From NCBI RefSeq assembly GCF_002291145.1, contig NZ_NTGE01000094.1:1-64000 (forward strand): a stretch of 64,000 bases of DNA, written 5' to 3'. The DNA is from Streptomyces sp. SA15. Lineage in GTDB: Bacteria > Actinomycetota > Actinomycetes > Streptomycetales > Streptomycetaceae. Positions 18,401 through 27,325 of this stretch are shown here, in pieces (the stretch's first letter is position 1; the number at the start of each line of letters is the position of its first letter). The notes under the pieces are model-generated. The model was not told where the DNA came from, searched no databases, and worked only from the letters and a program-made list of their open reading frames with translations. A program made the translations under genes and the position numbers.

Positions 18401-19569
18401 CGAACCGACTCCTCGACGGCTTCGACCGCACCGACACCACGCTGCCCGCACCGACCGTGCAGAGCCACGCCGCCAACCTCACCGTGCTGCCCGGCGGAGA
18501 CCTCGGCTGCGTCTGGTTCGGCGGCACGCAGGAGGGCATGGCGGACATCAGCGTGTGGTTCTCGAGGCTCGCGCCCGGCACCACGACCTGGACGGAGCCC
18601 GTCCGCCTCTCGGACGACCCGGCACGCTCCGAGCAGAACCCCGTGCTCTTCCCCATGCCCTCGGGCGCCCTGTGGCTGCTGCACACCGCCCAGCGAGGCG
18701 GAGACCAGGACACCGCCGAGGTACGGCTGCGCGTCAGCCACGACCACGGCACGACCTGGGAGGCGACCCGCACCCTGTTCCCCGCGACCCCGGGCGTCGG
18801 CGGCGTCTTCGTCCGCCAGCCACCCGTCGTCCTGCCCACCGGCCGCCTGCTGCTGCCCGTCTTCCGCTGCCGCACCGCCCCCGGCGAGAAGTGGTCGGGC
18901 GACCTCGACACCAGCGCCGTCATGATCAGCGACGACGACGGCGAAACCTGGTCCGAGCAGCCCGTGCCCGGCTCCACGGGCCTGGTCCACATGAACGTCC
19001 ACCGGCTGCCGGACGGCTCCCTGCTCGCCCTCTACCGCAGCCGGCGCGCCGACGCCGTGCACCGGTCCGTGTCGCTGGACGACGGCGACACCTGGAGCGA
19101 GCCGCAGCCGCTGGACCTGCCGAACAACAACTCCTCGATCCAGTACATCCCGTTGGCCGACGGCCGCCTGGCCCTCGTCTACAACCACAGCAGCGCCGCC
19201 GACGCCACCGCCCGCCGAGTCTCCCTCTACGACGAGATCGACGACACGGGCTCACTCGCCGACGGCACGGCCCCGGACGGCTCGCTGACAACGGCGGTAC
19301 GGCAGACCCCCTCGACCGCGTTCTGGGGCGCCCCGCGCGCGCCGCTCAGCCTCGCCCTCTCATCCGACGGCGGCCTGACCTGGCCGCTGCGCGCCGACCT
19401 CGTGACCGGCGACGGCCACTGCCTCACCAACAACTCCCGCGACGGCCTCAACCGCGAACTGTCCTACCCCTCGATAGCGCAGACACCGGACGGCGCCCTC
19501 CACATCGCCTACACACACCACCGAAAGGTCATCCGCCACATCAGGCTCACCCCGCAGAGCGCGAGGTGA
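18397..19569 (+). CDS. Sialidase/BNR-repeat family protein (cytoplasmic)
   Basis: 390 residues from GTG 18397. Four Asp-box motifs (S-x-D-x-G-x-T-W) are readable: SHDHGTTW, SDDDGETW, SLDDGDTW and SSDGGLTW, spaced as in a six-bladed sialidase propeller. The pattern RQPPVVLPTGRLLLP and NNSRDGLNRELSYPSIAQ resembles bacterial exo-alpha-sialidase-like proteins rather than secreted neuraminidases. No signal peptide is seen, so it would act on an imported oligosaccharide or glycoside. The true bond cleaved is unknown. It is the last gene of the right arm. Confidence 0.85.
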   Translation: MTNRLLDGFDRTDTTLPAPTVQSHAANLTVLPGGDLGCVWFGGTQEGMADISVWFSRLAPGTTTWTEPVRLSDDPARSEQNPVLFPMPSGALWLLHTAQRGGDQDTAEVRLRVSHDHGTTWEATRTLFPATPGVGGVFVRQPPVVLPTGRLLLPVFRCRTAPGEKWSGDLDTSAVMISDDDGETWSEQPVPGSTGLVHMNVHRLPDGSLLALYRSRRADAVHRSVSLDDGDTWSEPQPLDLPNNNSSIQYIPLADGRLALVYNHSSAADATARRVSLYDEIDDTGSLADGTAPDGSLTTAVRQTPSTAFWGAPRAPLSLALSSDGGLTWPLRADLVTGDGHCLTNNSRDGLNRELSYPSIAQTPDGALHIAYTHHRKVIRHIRLTPQSAR

Positions 19570-19644
19570 GCGACCGCTCGGGCAACTCGGGCCTCGATGT
19601 CCGAGTGAGGTGGAGGCCAAGGCGGGATGCGGTTCGCGCCTGTC

Positions 19645-19700
19645 TCATCTCAAGACGCCGATGTCCGCTGGGCGTTGATCGAGCCGGTCATCGCAGCCTG
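19645..19700 (+). pseudogene. IS5-type transposase N-terminal scrap
   Basis: The frame reads DADVRWALIEPVIAACPF, close to the conserved start of IS5-family transposases (LSDxRWALIEPVxxAW). Nothing downstream continues the protein, so only a short scrap remains. Confidence 0.5.
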
Positions 19701-19839
19701 CCCCTTCGAGCACCGCGGCCGGGCCGCACGGCCTGCCGCTGGGCATGTTTGCCCAAGCTGGACAGCCATGGGATGACGGTCGCTCTGGAACGTGTACCGC
19801 ACCGTTGCGCTGCGCCGTTTTCCTGCCCCGGGCGGCGGG

Positions 19840-20163
19840 GAGGTCGGACTGCTTGTGGTCGACGAAGCGCACTTCGTGAAGACCCCGTAGGCCAAGCGGC
19901 CCAAGCGGTCGCCCTATGGCCAGAGCGTTGCGGGCGCGCCCTTTCCTGACCGGAACCCCGATGGAGACCCCGGATTGTGGAGTTCCGCGACCTGGTCCGG
20001 ATGCTCGATGGCGACGTCGCGGACTCCCTGGGCGAACGGGACCCGCTGGCCGGATCGGTCGCCTCCCGCAAGGCCGTGGCCCCGGTCTACCTGCGGCGCA
20101 ACCAAGAGGACGTGCTGACGGCCCGGGCCACCTGTATCGACGTGATGCGCCGTCAGCTCTGAC
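19840..20163 (+). pseudogene. SNF2-family helicase fragment
   Basis: Successive frames give EVGLLVVDEAHFVKTP (motif II DEAH) followed by a stop, then FLTGTPMETPD (motif III), then an open stretch from about 19976 reading VEFRDLVRMLDGDVADSLGERDPLAGS and VAPVYLRRNQEDVLT, ending TGA at 20163. Order and spacing match SNF2 helicases around motifs II-III and the following insert. At least two frame disruptions and a stop show that it is dead. No other part of the helicase is nearby. Confidence 0.75.
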
Positions 20164-20253
20164 AGCAGGGAGCGATCACGGTGCCAACCCGCGCGCGCCG
20201 AGCCCTCTGTCACTCGATAAGAGCCGGTCAGGCCCGCTCAGGCTCTTCAACTG

Positions 20254-22649
20254 TTGGCGGTTTTGCTGCGTTTTCGCATGAGTCGGGCGTTGTCGCAGAG
20301 GGTGCGTGTCTTTGTGCGGTGGTCGGTCGTTAGGTCGAACGGATGGGTGAGTGTGCCCGGTTCGGGACCATGGCAGGGGGTGGGTGTGGGCCGGTTGGTG
20401 GCGACGGCCACGTGTACCGCCTTCCGCGGTGTGGTCGAGGGCAGTGGCGAGCGGATCGGTCAGCGGCTGCTGTACCAGCGGGTGTCCTTCCTTGCCTCCT
20501 TGTGCCAGGAGCTGACCCGGGCCCTGGTGGCCACCCGGTGGGACGATGCCTCGCTGGATGCGTTGGCCGCCGGTGTCGACGGGCAGGGCGAGAAACTGCC
20601 ATCCAAGGGCTGGATGGCGATGCGCCGCCTTCACTGGGCGGGGGCCGCCACGCCCGCCGAGGGGGTCTACGTCTCGGACCGGGTGCGCCGGGCGGCTGAG
20701 GAATACGCGGCGCGCATACTGCGTCTTGCGCTGCACCGGCGCACCCTGGTGGCGGCGGTCCTGGCCACCTGGCCCGCCGACCCCCACCGGCGCACCGAAG
20801 CGGAGTGGACCGCGCTGCGGGCGCTGCTGCCCGCCGGGGTGAGCGGTGCGGAGATCCGCAACCGCACCCGGCAGGTGCGCGCGTATCTGGCCGAACACGG
20901 GAAACTGCCCGCCGGGCTGTGCGAGCTGGAGGAACCGCCCCAGGCCGCGGCACAGGTACTGCTGGCCGCGATGGACCGCCAGCAGGTCACCCTGGAGCGG
21001 GCGGACGGGACCACGGCCCGGCTGCGGGTGAAACTCCCGCTGTGCCAGGCCCCGGCCTCGGGCCGGGACTGGGCCTGGCATGTCCTCGATGTCCGCCTGC
21101 CGGACACCGTCGAGGCGGACGCGGTCCTGCACACCCCCACCCTGCGCCCCACCGGGGCCGGGCGGATCGCGGTGGACCTGCCGCACTCGACGCCGGTGAC
21201 GGCCGCCAGGGCGTCCGGGCACCGGGTGGCGCTCGGTTTCGACTGGGGGGTCAACACCCTCCTCACCGGCACAATCGGCCGCCTGGCCGGGCGGGGCGAG
21301 ACTGCGCGGGTGCTCACCGACGGCCGCCCCTGCTGTTCGACGCCACCGCCATCAGTGCGAAACTGCACCGGCTGCGCGGCCACCGTGAACACCTCGCCGC
21401 CAAACGCGACCACTACCGCATGCTGGCCGACGGGCTCGGCTCCCCCCACCTGGCCTGGGCCGGACTCCTGGACAAGGCCGCGGTGCTGCAGACCGAGCAC
21501 GAGCGGGTGTGCGCCCGCATCCGGAAGCTGAACGACGCGCTGGCGTGGGCGGCGGCCCGCTGGGCCGTCGACCAGACCACCGCGCTCGGCGCCACCGTCA
21601 TCTACCTCGAAGACCTCGCCACCCTGGAGGCGCGCGGCCGCAGACGCGGTAACGCCCGGCTGTCGGGGCAGGTGCGCGGCACGGTCGCCGAGGCGATCCG
21701 GCACCTGGCCGCGAAGGCGGGCATCGCGGTGGTCACCGTCCCCGCCCGGGGCACCTCCGCCCTGTGTCCCGGCTGCCTCAGTCCGCTGGGCCATCATCCC
21801 GCCCCCGACCGGCTGGCCGAGCGCGGCTGGACCTGGGCCCACTGCACCGGGTGCGGGCTGTCCATGGACCGCGACCTGGCCGCCGCCCGCCGGATCGTCT
21901 CCCGCGGACTGCTCGCCCAGAATCAGACCATCACCGACCGTGCCACCGGCACCCGGACCATCCGCACCACCATCGAGGGCACTGTGGCCCTGGTGCGCCG
22001 GCCGAAGAAGACCACCCGCCGCCTGCGCCGCGCCCGCCGCGCAGACAGCGCCCCGCCCCGGCCGCCCGGCCCGAAGACCACCCGGGGCAAGACCCGCCCC
22101 ACACCGGCCCGGCCCTCCCCGGCCCGCCGGTCGAAGACTTCCCGCCGTATGCCCGACGTGCGTACGGTCCCCGCCACCACCCCCACCACGGGGGCAGTCC
22201 AGCGTCCGGCGGGGCATGACACCCAGACACCAGCCGCCACATCCGGGCCGGTGCCAGGTCATGGAGTACCCGCACCCCACCGGCCCGAAGAAGACCCTCT
22301 TCGATCCGACCGAGTGCGGCCCTCACGCAGAACCTGTCGGCGGCACACCCGCGCCGCCCAGCGGACCGGCTTCCACCACTGCACGCCACCGAGGTCCACC
22401 CCCTCACCCCGAGGTTCGGACCGCCGGACGGCAACCGCACACGGCCACGCCGCGCCCGAAAAGCCTGGAAACCACAGGCACACACAGAGTTCTAGAGACG
22501 CTCCGACAGCGCGCCCGCGTAATCACTCGCCCAGCACTGCGGCACGCTCACTGCCAGGAGTCGGACCCCCCGGGGTCGCTGATGTGGCAGGGCCGGGCCG
22601 GCGATTTTTTGGATTACGTTCGCAATACCATAGACTGGTGGGTCGGTGA
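20254..22649 (+). pseudogene. tnpB: TnpB-family (IS200/IS605 accessory) RuvC protein, frameshifted
   Basis: Two overlapping frames make one protein. Frame one (from TTG 20254 or GTG 20347) reaches RuvC-I (ALGFDWGVNTL, near 21236). A missing base in the C-run about 21329-21332 shifts to frame two, which carries RuvC-II (IYLEDLATLEARG, 21605), the zinc ribbon CPGC / CTGC (21765-21855) and RuvC-III (MDRDLAAA, 21865). All three catalytic acidic residues survive. Beyond about 22000 the frame is a basic Pro/Arg/Thr-rich tail to 22649 that probably overlaps the guide-RNA/right-end region of the element, as in other tnpB loci. No TnpA is visible. An assembly error in the C-run is possible. Confidence 0.75.
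22609..22636 (+). promoter_or_regulatory. tetR2 promoter with operator in the spacer
   Basis: TTGGAT (22609-22614), 16-bp spacer, TAGACT (22631-22636). The spacer contains TACGTTCGCA (22615-22624), one base from the reverse complement of the TACGAACGTA sites before SDR1. This fits autoregulation by TetR2. Confidence 0.6.
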
Positions 22650-22689
22650 AGGGCAACCGGTCCTTCCGGCCCGCGAAGGAGCGTGTGCT

Positions 22690-23280
22690 GTGGTGCGGTA
22701 CGGAAAAGAGCACAAGGCGGAGACGAGGCGGCGGATCATCGAGACGGCGGGCCGCCGGTTCAAGCAAGACGGTATCGACGGCTCCGGGGTCTCGACGCTC
22801 ATGAAGGACGCGGGGCTGACCAATGGGGCCTTCTACGCCCACTTCGAATCCAAAGACGACCTCGTCACCACGGCAATCGCCGACCAGTTGAAGGCGCAGG
22901 CCGAGAGTGTCGTCGCGCAGGCCGCACCCGGCCGTGCCGGACTCGAGCAGATTGTGCGCGGCTACCTGTCGCCCCAGCACCGCGACAGCCTTGGCGACGG
23001 CTGCCCCAACGCCGCTCTGCTCGACGAGATCGGGCGCTGCACCGACATGACCAGGCAGGCGTACACCGACGGCGTGCTGGTCCTCATCGACGGCATTGCC
23101 GCCCGCATGGCGCCCGAGGACCCGTCCTCCGCACGCGTGAAGGCGCTCAGCCTCCTCGGCCTGATGGCCGGGACGCTGCAGCTTTCCCGCGCCTTGACCG
23201 ACAGCCAACTCGCCAAGGAGCTCCTCGATCAGGGGATCGACAACGCCCTCGCCCTGCTGGACGCCGGGCAGCGCGTCTGA
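22690..23280 (+). CDS. TetR/AcrR-family transcriptional regulator (TetR2)
   Basis: 196 residues from GTG 22690 (next GTG 22693), AAGGAG 8 nt upstream. The helix-turn-helix GSGVSTLMKDAGLTNGAFYAHFESKDDL matches TetR1 almost residue for residue, and the ligand domain (AAPGRAGLEQIVRGYLSP, DGCPNAALLDEIGRC, GTLQLSRALTDSQLA) is likewise paralogous. Both probably recognise related DNA. It lies between the tnpB tail and a small membrane protein, 0.75 kb before gtrA, whose promoter carries the same operator core. Confidence 0.88.
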   Translation: MVRYGKEHKAETRRRIIETAGRRFKQDGIDGSGVSTLMKDAGLTNGAFYAHFESKDDLVTTAIADQLKAQAESVVAQAAPGRAGLEQIVRGYLSPQHRDSLGDGCPNAALLDEIGRCTDMTRQAYTDGVLVLIDGIAARMAPEDPSSARVKALSLLGLMAGTLQLSRALTDSQLAKELLDQGIDNALALLDAGQRV

Positions 23281-23325
23281 CGCACCACATCCCTGGCCCC
23301 AAGCTGTGGCTCTCGGGGGAACAGT

Positions 23326-23517
23326 TTGACGCTGGCAGCTCCCTCCAGCTGGGTACTCAGCCGACGCCACGTCCTCGCCGGGGCGGCCTTCGCGCTGATA
23401 GTGCTGGTCGTCTGGTTCGGCCTGCGGCACACCCAGGTGGCACAGCACCATGCCGCCCAAGCGGCGGCGGACCGGGTTGCCGTGACCGAGTCCGAGGTGC
23501 TGCCCGGGAGCAGGTAG
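23326..23517 (+). CDS. Small single-span membrane protein, unknown
   Basis: 63 residues from TTG 23326 with a GGGGGA ribosome site. One hydrophobic helix (VLAGAAFALIVLVVWFGL, about 15-32) follows SRRH, then a polar tail HTQVAQHHAAQAAADRVAVTESEVLPGSR. It follows tetR2 by 45 bp and may be co-transcribed. The family is not recognised. Confidence 0.4.
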   Translation: MTLAAPSSWVLSRRHVLAGAAFALIVLVVWFGLRHTQVAQHHAAQAAADRVAVTESEVLPGSR

Positions 23518-23940
23518 GAGGCCCGTACGGAGCCATCGTGCGGCGGCCTCAGAACAGGGCTCTTGCCTTGGACGTCGCCTCTGACGTCCTGCGGACACCG
23601 TCTCTGCGGACCGCACCTGGCCCAGCTGGCCGATCACCGTGCACCGCCGGGGCAGACCCACCTGCGCGACCGGGCGGCTGCCGGCGGATTTGTGAGCATG
23701 ACGCGGGCGGCTGTGTGCAGCGGTCGGTGGCGGAGACTCCCCGGTTCGGCGGCAGCCCTGTTCCCGTGCCGTTGCAGGTTGCGCGTGCAGACGCACCGGC
23801 GGAGAAGCCCGGGAAGGATGCTGCCCGGGCCGGTGGCCATGTAGCAGCGGAGCGGTCGTCGCGTCGGGCGCGTGTGCCGTGGTGAATCCGCCCCCCGTCA
23901 CTCATGTGAGTACGGTCATAATCCCAAGCTCGGTCAGGCC
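23518..23940. other. Gene-free stretch upstream of gtrA
   Basis: No protein family could be recognised. TACGGTCATA near 23909-23918 is a weaker version of the operator found at 23974. Confidence 0.35.
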
Positions 23941-23941
23941 C

Positions 23942-23983
23942 TTGCCTACAGGTCGACTCCCTGCTTATTGTCGTACGGTCGTA
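23942..23983 (+). promoter_or_regulatory. gtrA promoter and TACGGTCGTA operator
   Basis: TTGCCT (23942-23947), 18-bp spacer, TATTGT (23966-23971), then TACGGTCGTA (23974-23983). This arrangement is nearly the same as at SDR1: -10, two bases CG, then the operator. Confidence 0.6.
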
Positions 23984-24035
23984 ATGTAAAAGTCCAATGA
24001 GCGTGCGGACGCATCTCAGTCGAAAGGGACTTCCC

Positions 24036-24620
24036 ATGAAGTCGCTGGTCTTGCCGAAGACGACGCCGGGGGCGGCGGACGAGGCGCGGGGTGCGGAACT
24101 GACGGACACCGATGCGGCCGCGGCGCGACAGAACCCGGGCGCTCCCGGTCCACTCGCCTCCTTCGCCCGGTTCGTCCTGTTCGGCGGCGGTGTCGGGGTC
24201 GCGTCCAGTACTGCCGTGGTCGGGCTCGCCGGACTGATGCCCTGGGCTGTGGCGAATGCTCTGATCACCGTCGCCTCGACTCTCCTCAGTACGGAGCTCC
24301 ACGCACGCTTCACCTTCGGGGCAGGGCATGCCGGATGGCGCCAGCACTGGCAGTCCGCGGGGTCGGCCACGGCCGCCTACGTGGTGACCTCCACCGCGGT
24401 GCTTGTCCTGCACCTCGTGCAGCCGTCGGCCGGAGTGCTCTACGAGCAGGTCGTCTACCTCACCGCCGCTGGGCTCGCCGGTGTCGGGCGTTTCCTGGTG
24501 CTGCGTGTGTTCGTATTCGCCGCTGGCCGGACCCGGACCACGGTGCGGGCCATGAGCCCGGCGCCGGCGCGGGAAACGGGCGCCAAGGTGTCCCTGCTTT
24601 TCGCGGCACCGGCGCTGTGA
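24036..24620 (+). CDS. GtrA-family membrane protein
   Basis: 194 residues from ATG 24036; a start at 23997 would lie inside the leader. After a 40-residue polar N-terminus come four membrane helices in the GtrA arrangement: FARFVLFGGGVGVASSTAVVGLAG, WAVANALITVASTLLSTELHARFTFG, AAYVVTSTAVLVLHLV and VVYLTAAGLAGVGRFLVLRVFVF. The conserved basic loop before FTF is present. GtrA proteins are thought to flip or support undecaprenyl-linked sugars for surface glycan decoration. No glycosyltransferase is adjacent. Its promoter shares the SDR1 operator type. Confidence 0.85.
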   Translation: MKSLVLPKTTPGAADEARGAELTDTDAAAARQNPGAPGPLASFARFVLFGGGVGVASSTAVVGLAGLMPWAVANALITVASTLLSTELHARFTFGAGHAGWRQHWQSAGSATAAYVVTSTAVLVLHLVQPSAGVLYEQVVYLTAAGLAGVGRFLVLRVFVFAAGRTRTTVRAMSPAPARETGAKVSLLFAAPAL

Positions 24621-24646
24621 GCAAACGGTCCGATCGTGTCTCCCTC

Positions 24647-24682
24647 GCCGATGACCGCCGACTCGCCGATGACCGCCGACTC
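24647..24682 (+). repeat. Exact 18-bp tandem duplication
   Basis: GCCGATGACCGCCGACTC occurs twice in succession downstream of gtrA. No function is apparent. Confidence 0.8.
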
Positions 24683-24826
24683 CAGTGAGGCCCGGAGGGC
24701 CCGCAGCCGAACGTTCTTTACCAGTAAGGCGAGGTGGGCGCCGAGTCGGGGAACCAGGGCGTCCATCGCTGCGGGGCGATGTCGCGGCCGAACAGCTGGT
24801 GAGGTCCGCTGGAGGTGTGACGTGGG

Positions 24827-24872
24827 AGGTGTCCCAAGGCCCGCAGCATCTGCTGCGGGCCTTGGGACACCT
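24827..24872. terminator. Perfect 22-bp-arm hairpin
   Basis: Arms 24827-24848 and 24851-24872 are exact reverse complements (AGGTGTCCCAAGGCCC...GGGCCTTGGGACACCT) around a 2-bp TC centre. It lies in the convergent space between gtrA and the response regulator and may act as a bidirectional terminator. The near absence of a loop is unusual and also fits a cruciform or binding site. Confidence 0.6.
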
Positions 24873-24910
24873 ACTGGCCGGCACACCGGTGAACAGCAGG
24901 TCGGGGATCG

Positions 24911-24942
24911 CGTCGGCCCGCGCTCCGAGGCGCGGGCCGACG
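24911..24942. terminator. Second strong hairpin
   Basis: CGTCGGCCCGCGC-TCCGAG-GCGCGGGCCGACG: perfect 13-bp arms and a 6-nt loop, 38 bp after the first hairpin and 126 bp from the response-regulator stop. It is a likely terminator for the minus-strand gene. Confidence 0.6.
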
Positions 24943-25067
24943 TCTCGGGCCGGAGGGCTACTGCCACCAGCAGGTGATCTTGATCATTTGGACGACGCTG
25001 CCGGTGCTCAGCGTGAAGCCGAGCCCGTCGACGGCAGGCTGAGCGCGGATCCCCGCGTGACCGGGCC

Positions 25068-25814
25068 TCAGCCGGCTGCGGGCAGAGCGGCGGGACCTCT
25101 GCGGTCGGCGCCGACTGCGTGCGGCGGTGCTGGTCGTGCGGGTCTGACCAGTCCGGTGTCGTAGGCGAAGATCACGGCCTGCACGCGGTCGCGGGCGCCG
25201 ATCTTGCCGAGGATGTGGCTGACGTGGGTTTTCACGGTGGATTCGGCCAGCGACAGCCGTTCGCCGATCTCGAGGTTGCTCCAGCCGGAGGCAATGGCGG
25301 TCAGTACTTCGCGCTCGCGCTGGGTCAGGGATTCGTGTCGGCGCTGGGTCAGGAATGCGAGCTGCCGGTTCTGGCCGGGGGTGCGGCCCGGCAGCCGGTC
25401 GGAGAAGACGTCGATGAGCTCGCGGGTCGGACCGAGGGCGATGACCACGTCCCCGGCGGCCACGGCCCGGATACCGGCGATGAGTTCGTCGGGCAGTGCT
25501 TCCTTCAGCAGAAACCCCCTGGCACCGGCGCGCAGGGCGTCGTACGCGTGCTCGTCGATGTCGAGAGTGGTCAGGACCAGGACGTGGGAGCGGCCTCCGG
25601 ACTCGACGATGCGGCGGGTGGCCTCGATACCGTCCATGCCAGGCATCCGTACGTCCATGAGCACGACGTCGGGGCGCAGTTCGGCTGTCATGCGGATCGC
25701 TTCGGCGCCGTGGGCGGCCTCGCCCACCACGGTCAGATCGGGGTGCTGTTCCAGAAGCATCCGGAAGCCGAAGCGCTGCAGGGCGTGGTCGTCGACGATG
25801 AGAACGGTGGTCAT
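25068..25814 (-). CDS. NarL/FixJ-type response regulator
   Basis: 248 residues from ATG 25814. The receiver has DDH at 8-10, phosphorylatable Asp in VVLMDVRMPGMDG (about residue 54), conserved Thr in LTTLD and Lys in LKE. The LuxR helix-turn-helix is LTQREREVLTAIASGWSNLEIGERLSLAESTVKTHVSHIL (about 163-202). It should be activated by a sensor kinase encoded just upstream, but that gene is broken (25815-26130). It is therefore an orphan here unless another kinase serves it. Confidence 0.93.
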   Translation of the reverse strand: MTTVLIVDDHALQRFGFRMLLEQHPDLTVVGEAAHGAEAIRMTAELRPDVVLMDVRMPGMDGIEATRRIVESGGRSHVLVLTTLDIDEHAYDALRAGARGFLLKEALPDELIAGIRAVAAGDVVIALGPTRELIDVFSDRLPGRTPGQNRQLAFLTQRRHESLTQREREVLTAIASGWSNLEIGERLSLAESTVKTHVSHILGKIGARDRVQAVIFAYDTGLVRPARPAPPHAVGADRRGPAALPAAG

Positions 25815-26130
25815 GCCAAGTCTCCGTGTGGGCGGTGGTGGTGGGGGTGGCGGTGGTGGGGACGAGAAGGGGCAGGGACGGTCCAGTCGCCGCGGGAGTT
25901 GGGCCCCGCGGTGGCCTCTCCTTGGCAGAGGGCGGCCCGCTCGCGTATGCCGACCGGCCTCAGGTCGCCGCCGTCATGGCCGTCCCCCCGTGGGACGGTG
26001 CACGGGGGCGGCGTACTTGACGATGTTGGTCAGGACTTCCTGGATGATGCGGTGGACGGCGAGCCGGAGCCCTGGGTGAGGCCTGCCGCGTCGCCCTCGG
26101 TGTACGGGGTGTCGTCCGGCTTCTCATCGT
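25815..26130 (-). pseudogene. Histidine kinase remnant (HATPase part)
   Basis: Reading the minus strand, shifting frames give YTEGDAAGLTQGSG, LRLAVHRIIQEVLTNIVKYAAPVH (the N-box of HisKA_3-type kinases), then GIRERAALCQGEATAGPNSRG (the G-box region) running into the response-regulator start. The dimerisation helix, phospho-His and most of the ATPase domain are missing. It is the decayed partner of the downstream regulator. Confidence 0.75.
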
Positions 26131-26371
26131 CGTCGCGGATGACGGCGTCAGCGGCGTACTTCTCCTTGGTGCCGTTGCTTTGAGAGCTTGGTGGCTGCTT
26201 CACGGTCGACAGTCGGCCGGCCGGTTGAGTGTGCGGAGTTGCCTGTCGAAGTCCCGGGCGGGAACGACATGGCGGAGCTGGCTGATGCCTCCGGTGGTCG
26301 GGCCGGCGGCGTAGCGCGGTTTCGCGAATGCGCTGATCACGTTTTCGACGCTACTGATGAAGGGGTGGCAG

Positions 26372-26492
26372 CGGATCCGTCGCCGTATCGGTCATGGAAC
26401 TGCCAAATCTGGTGAACGCGGGTACCGGGAGTGGCTCGGGCGACAGCAGCCCCTTAAGCCTTTCAAGTAAATGGACCTGTACGGACGGCGCC
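26372..26492 (+). repeat. Relic of the LuxR promoter and start codon, copy 3
   Basis: In plus orientation it repeats, in order, the tandem operator (CGGATCCGTCGCCGTATCGGTCA in two half sites, 26372-26394), the leader words GGGAGTGGCTC and CGACAGCAGCCC, and ATGGACCTGTACGGACGGCGCC. The latter encodes MDLYGRR as at 1010, but the frame stops after a few codons. It is a duplicated and dead copy of the LuxR 5' region. Confidence 0.75.
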
Positions 26493-26659
26493 AGGGGCAG
26501 GTAGCTCCGTGATGTCGCGCGTGCGAACGTGCACGCTTCCGTCCTGGATCTGCACCGGGCGTGCTTGGGCGGGATGGGGGCCGGTCGGTGCGCAGGTCGT
26601 GACGGGAGCCACGTAGCCGACCCTCGGAGGCCCGCCGCTCGACTCAGGCGGCGAGGAAG

Positions 26660-27325
26660 TTGGCCACCTCGGTCGCGAACTGCGCCGCAGTGCCCGCCGG
26701 CTCGGCTTCGACTACGCCCTGTCGGTCCGCGCCGGTCACCAGGTCGCCACCCCCGGTGGCCGCTTCACGGCGACCACCCTGGCCGCACGGCTGCCCCGGC
26801 GGGCGTGGATGCGGATGCTCACCGGTCACGGCCTGAGGGGCGACCGCCACTACGACTGGGCCTGGACCGACATCCAGAGCGACGACGCCCCCGACCCCGA
26901 GGGCACCGAGGGCGACGGGACATCCATCCTGGTCGTACGCCGACACAGCTTCACCGGCGGACTCTCCTTCTACCGCTGCCACTCCACCCGACCCGTCACA
27001 CTCGCCTGCCTCGTACACATCGTCTGCACCAGATGGCGGGTCGAAGAGGACTTCCAGCTGGCCAAGGGGCACCCTGGCCACAGCCGTCCTGGCCGTCACC
27101 CGCGCCCGCACCGCGACCACCACCTTTGCCGTCGGCCTCATCCCGGCCAGCGCACGCGAGTTGCTGACCATCCTGCGGGCAACCGCCCTGCCCCCGCTCC
27201 GCCACGACATCGGCCACGTCCTGCACGGGTCCGCTTGGCGACGCCGTTACCAAGCCATCGCGCAAGCCTGCCACCGGCGCTGGAACAACATCACCGCCAC
27301 GCGGCCCCATGACACCACCATGACG
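26660..27325 (+). pseudogene. IS701-type transposase, broken C-terminal half
   Basis: The plus strand reads FGYALSVRAGHQVATPGGRF, then GLRGDRHYDWAWTDIQSDD, ILVVRRHSFTGGLSFYRCHSTRPVTL and RWRVEEDFQLAKGHPG, which follow the C-terminal half of IS701 transposases, including the final catalytic Glu. After a frame change it continues LTILRATALPPLRHDIGHVLHGSAWRRRYQAIAQACHRRWN to about 27300. The N-terminus is absent. Confidence 0.8.

Noticed and set aside
26644..26690. C-terminus of an alpha/beta hydrolase on the minus strand (ends FATEVANFLAA)
   Set aside because: Only about 15 residues are suggestive, and they overlap transposase debris on the other strand.
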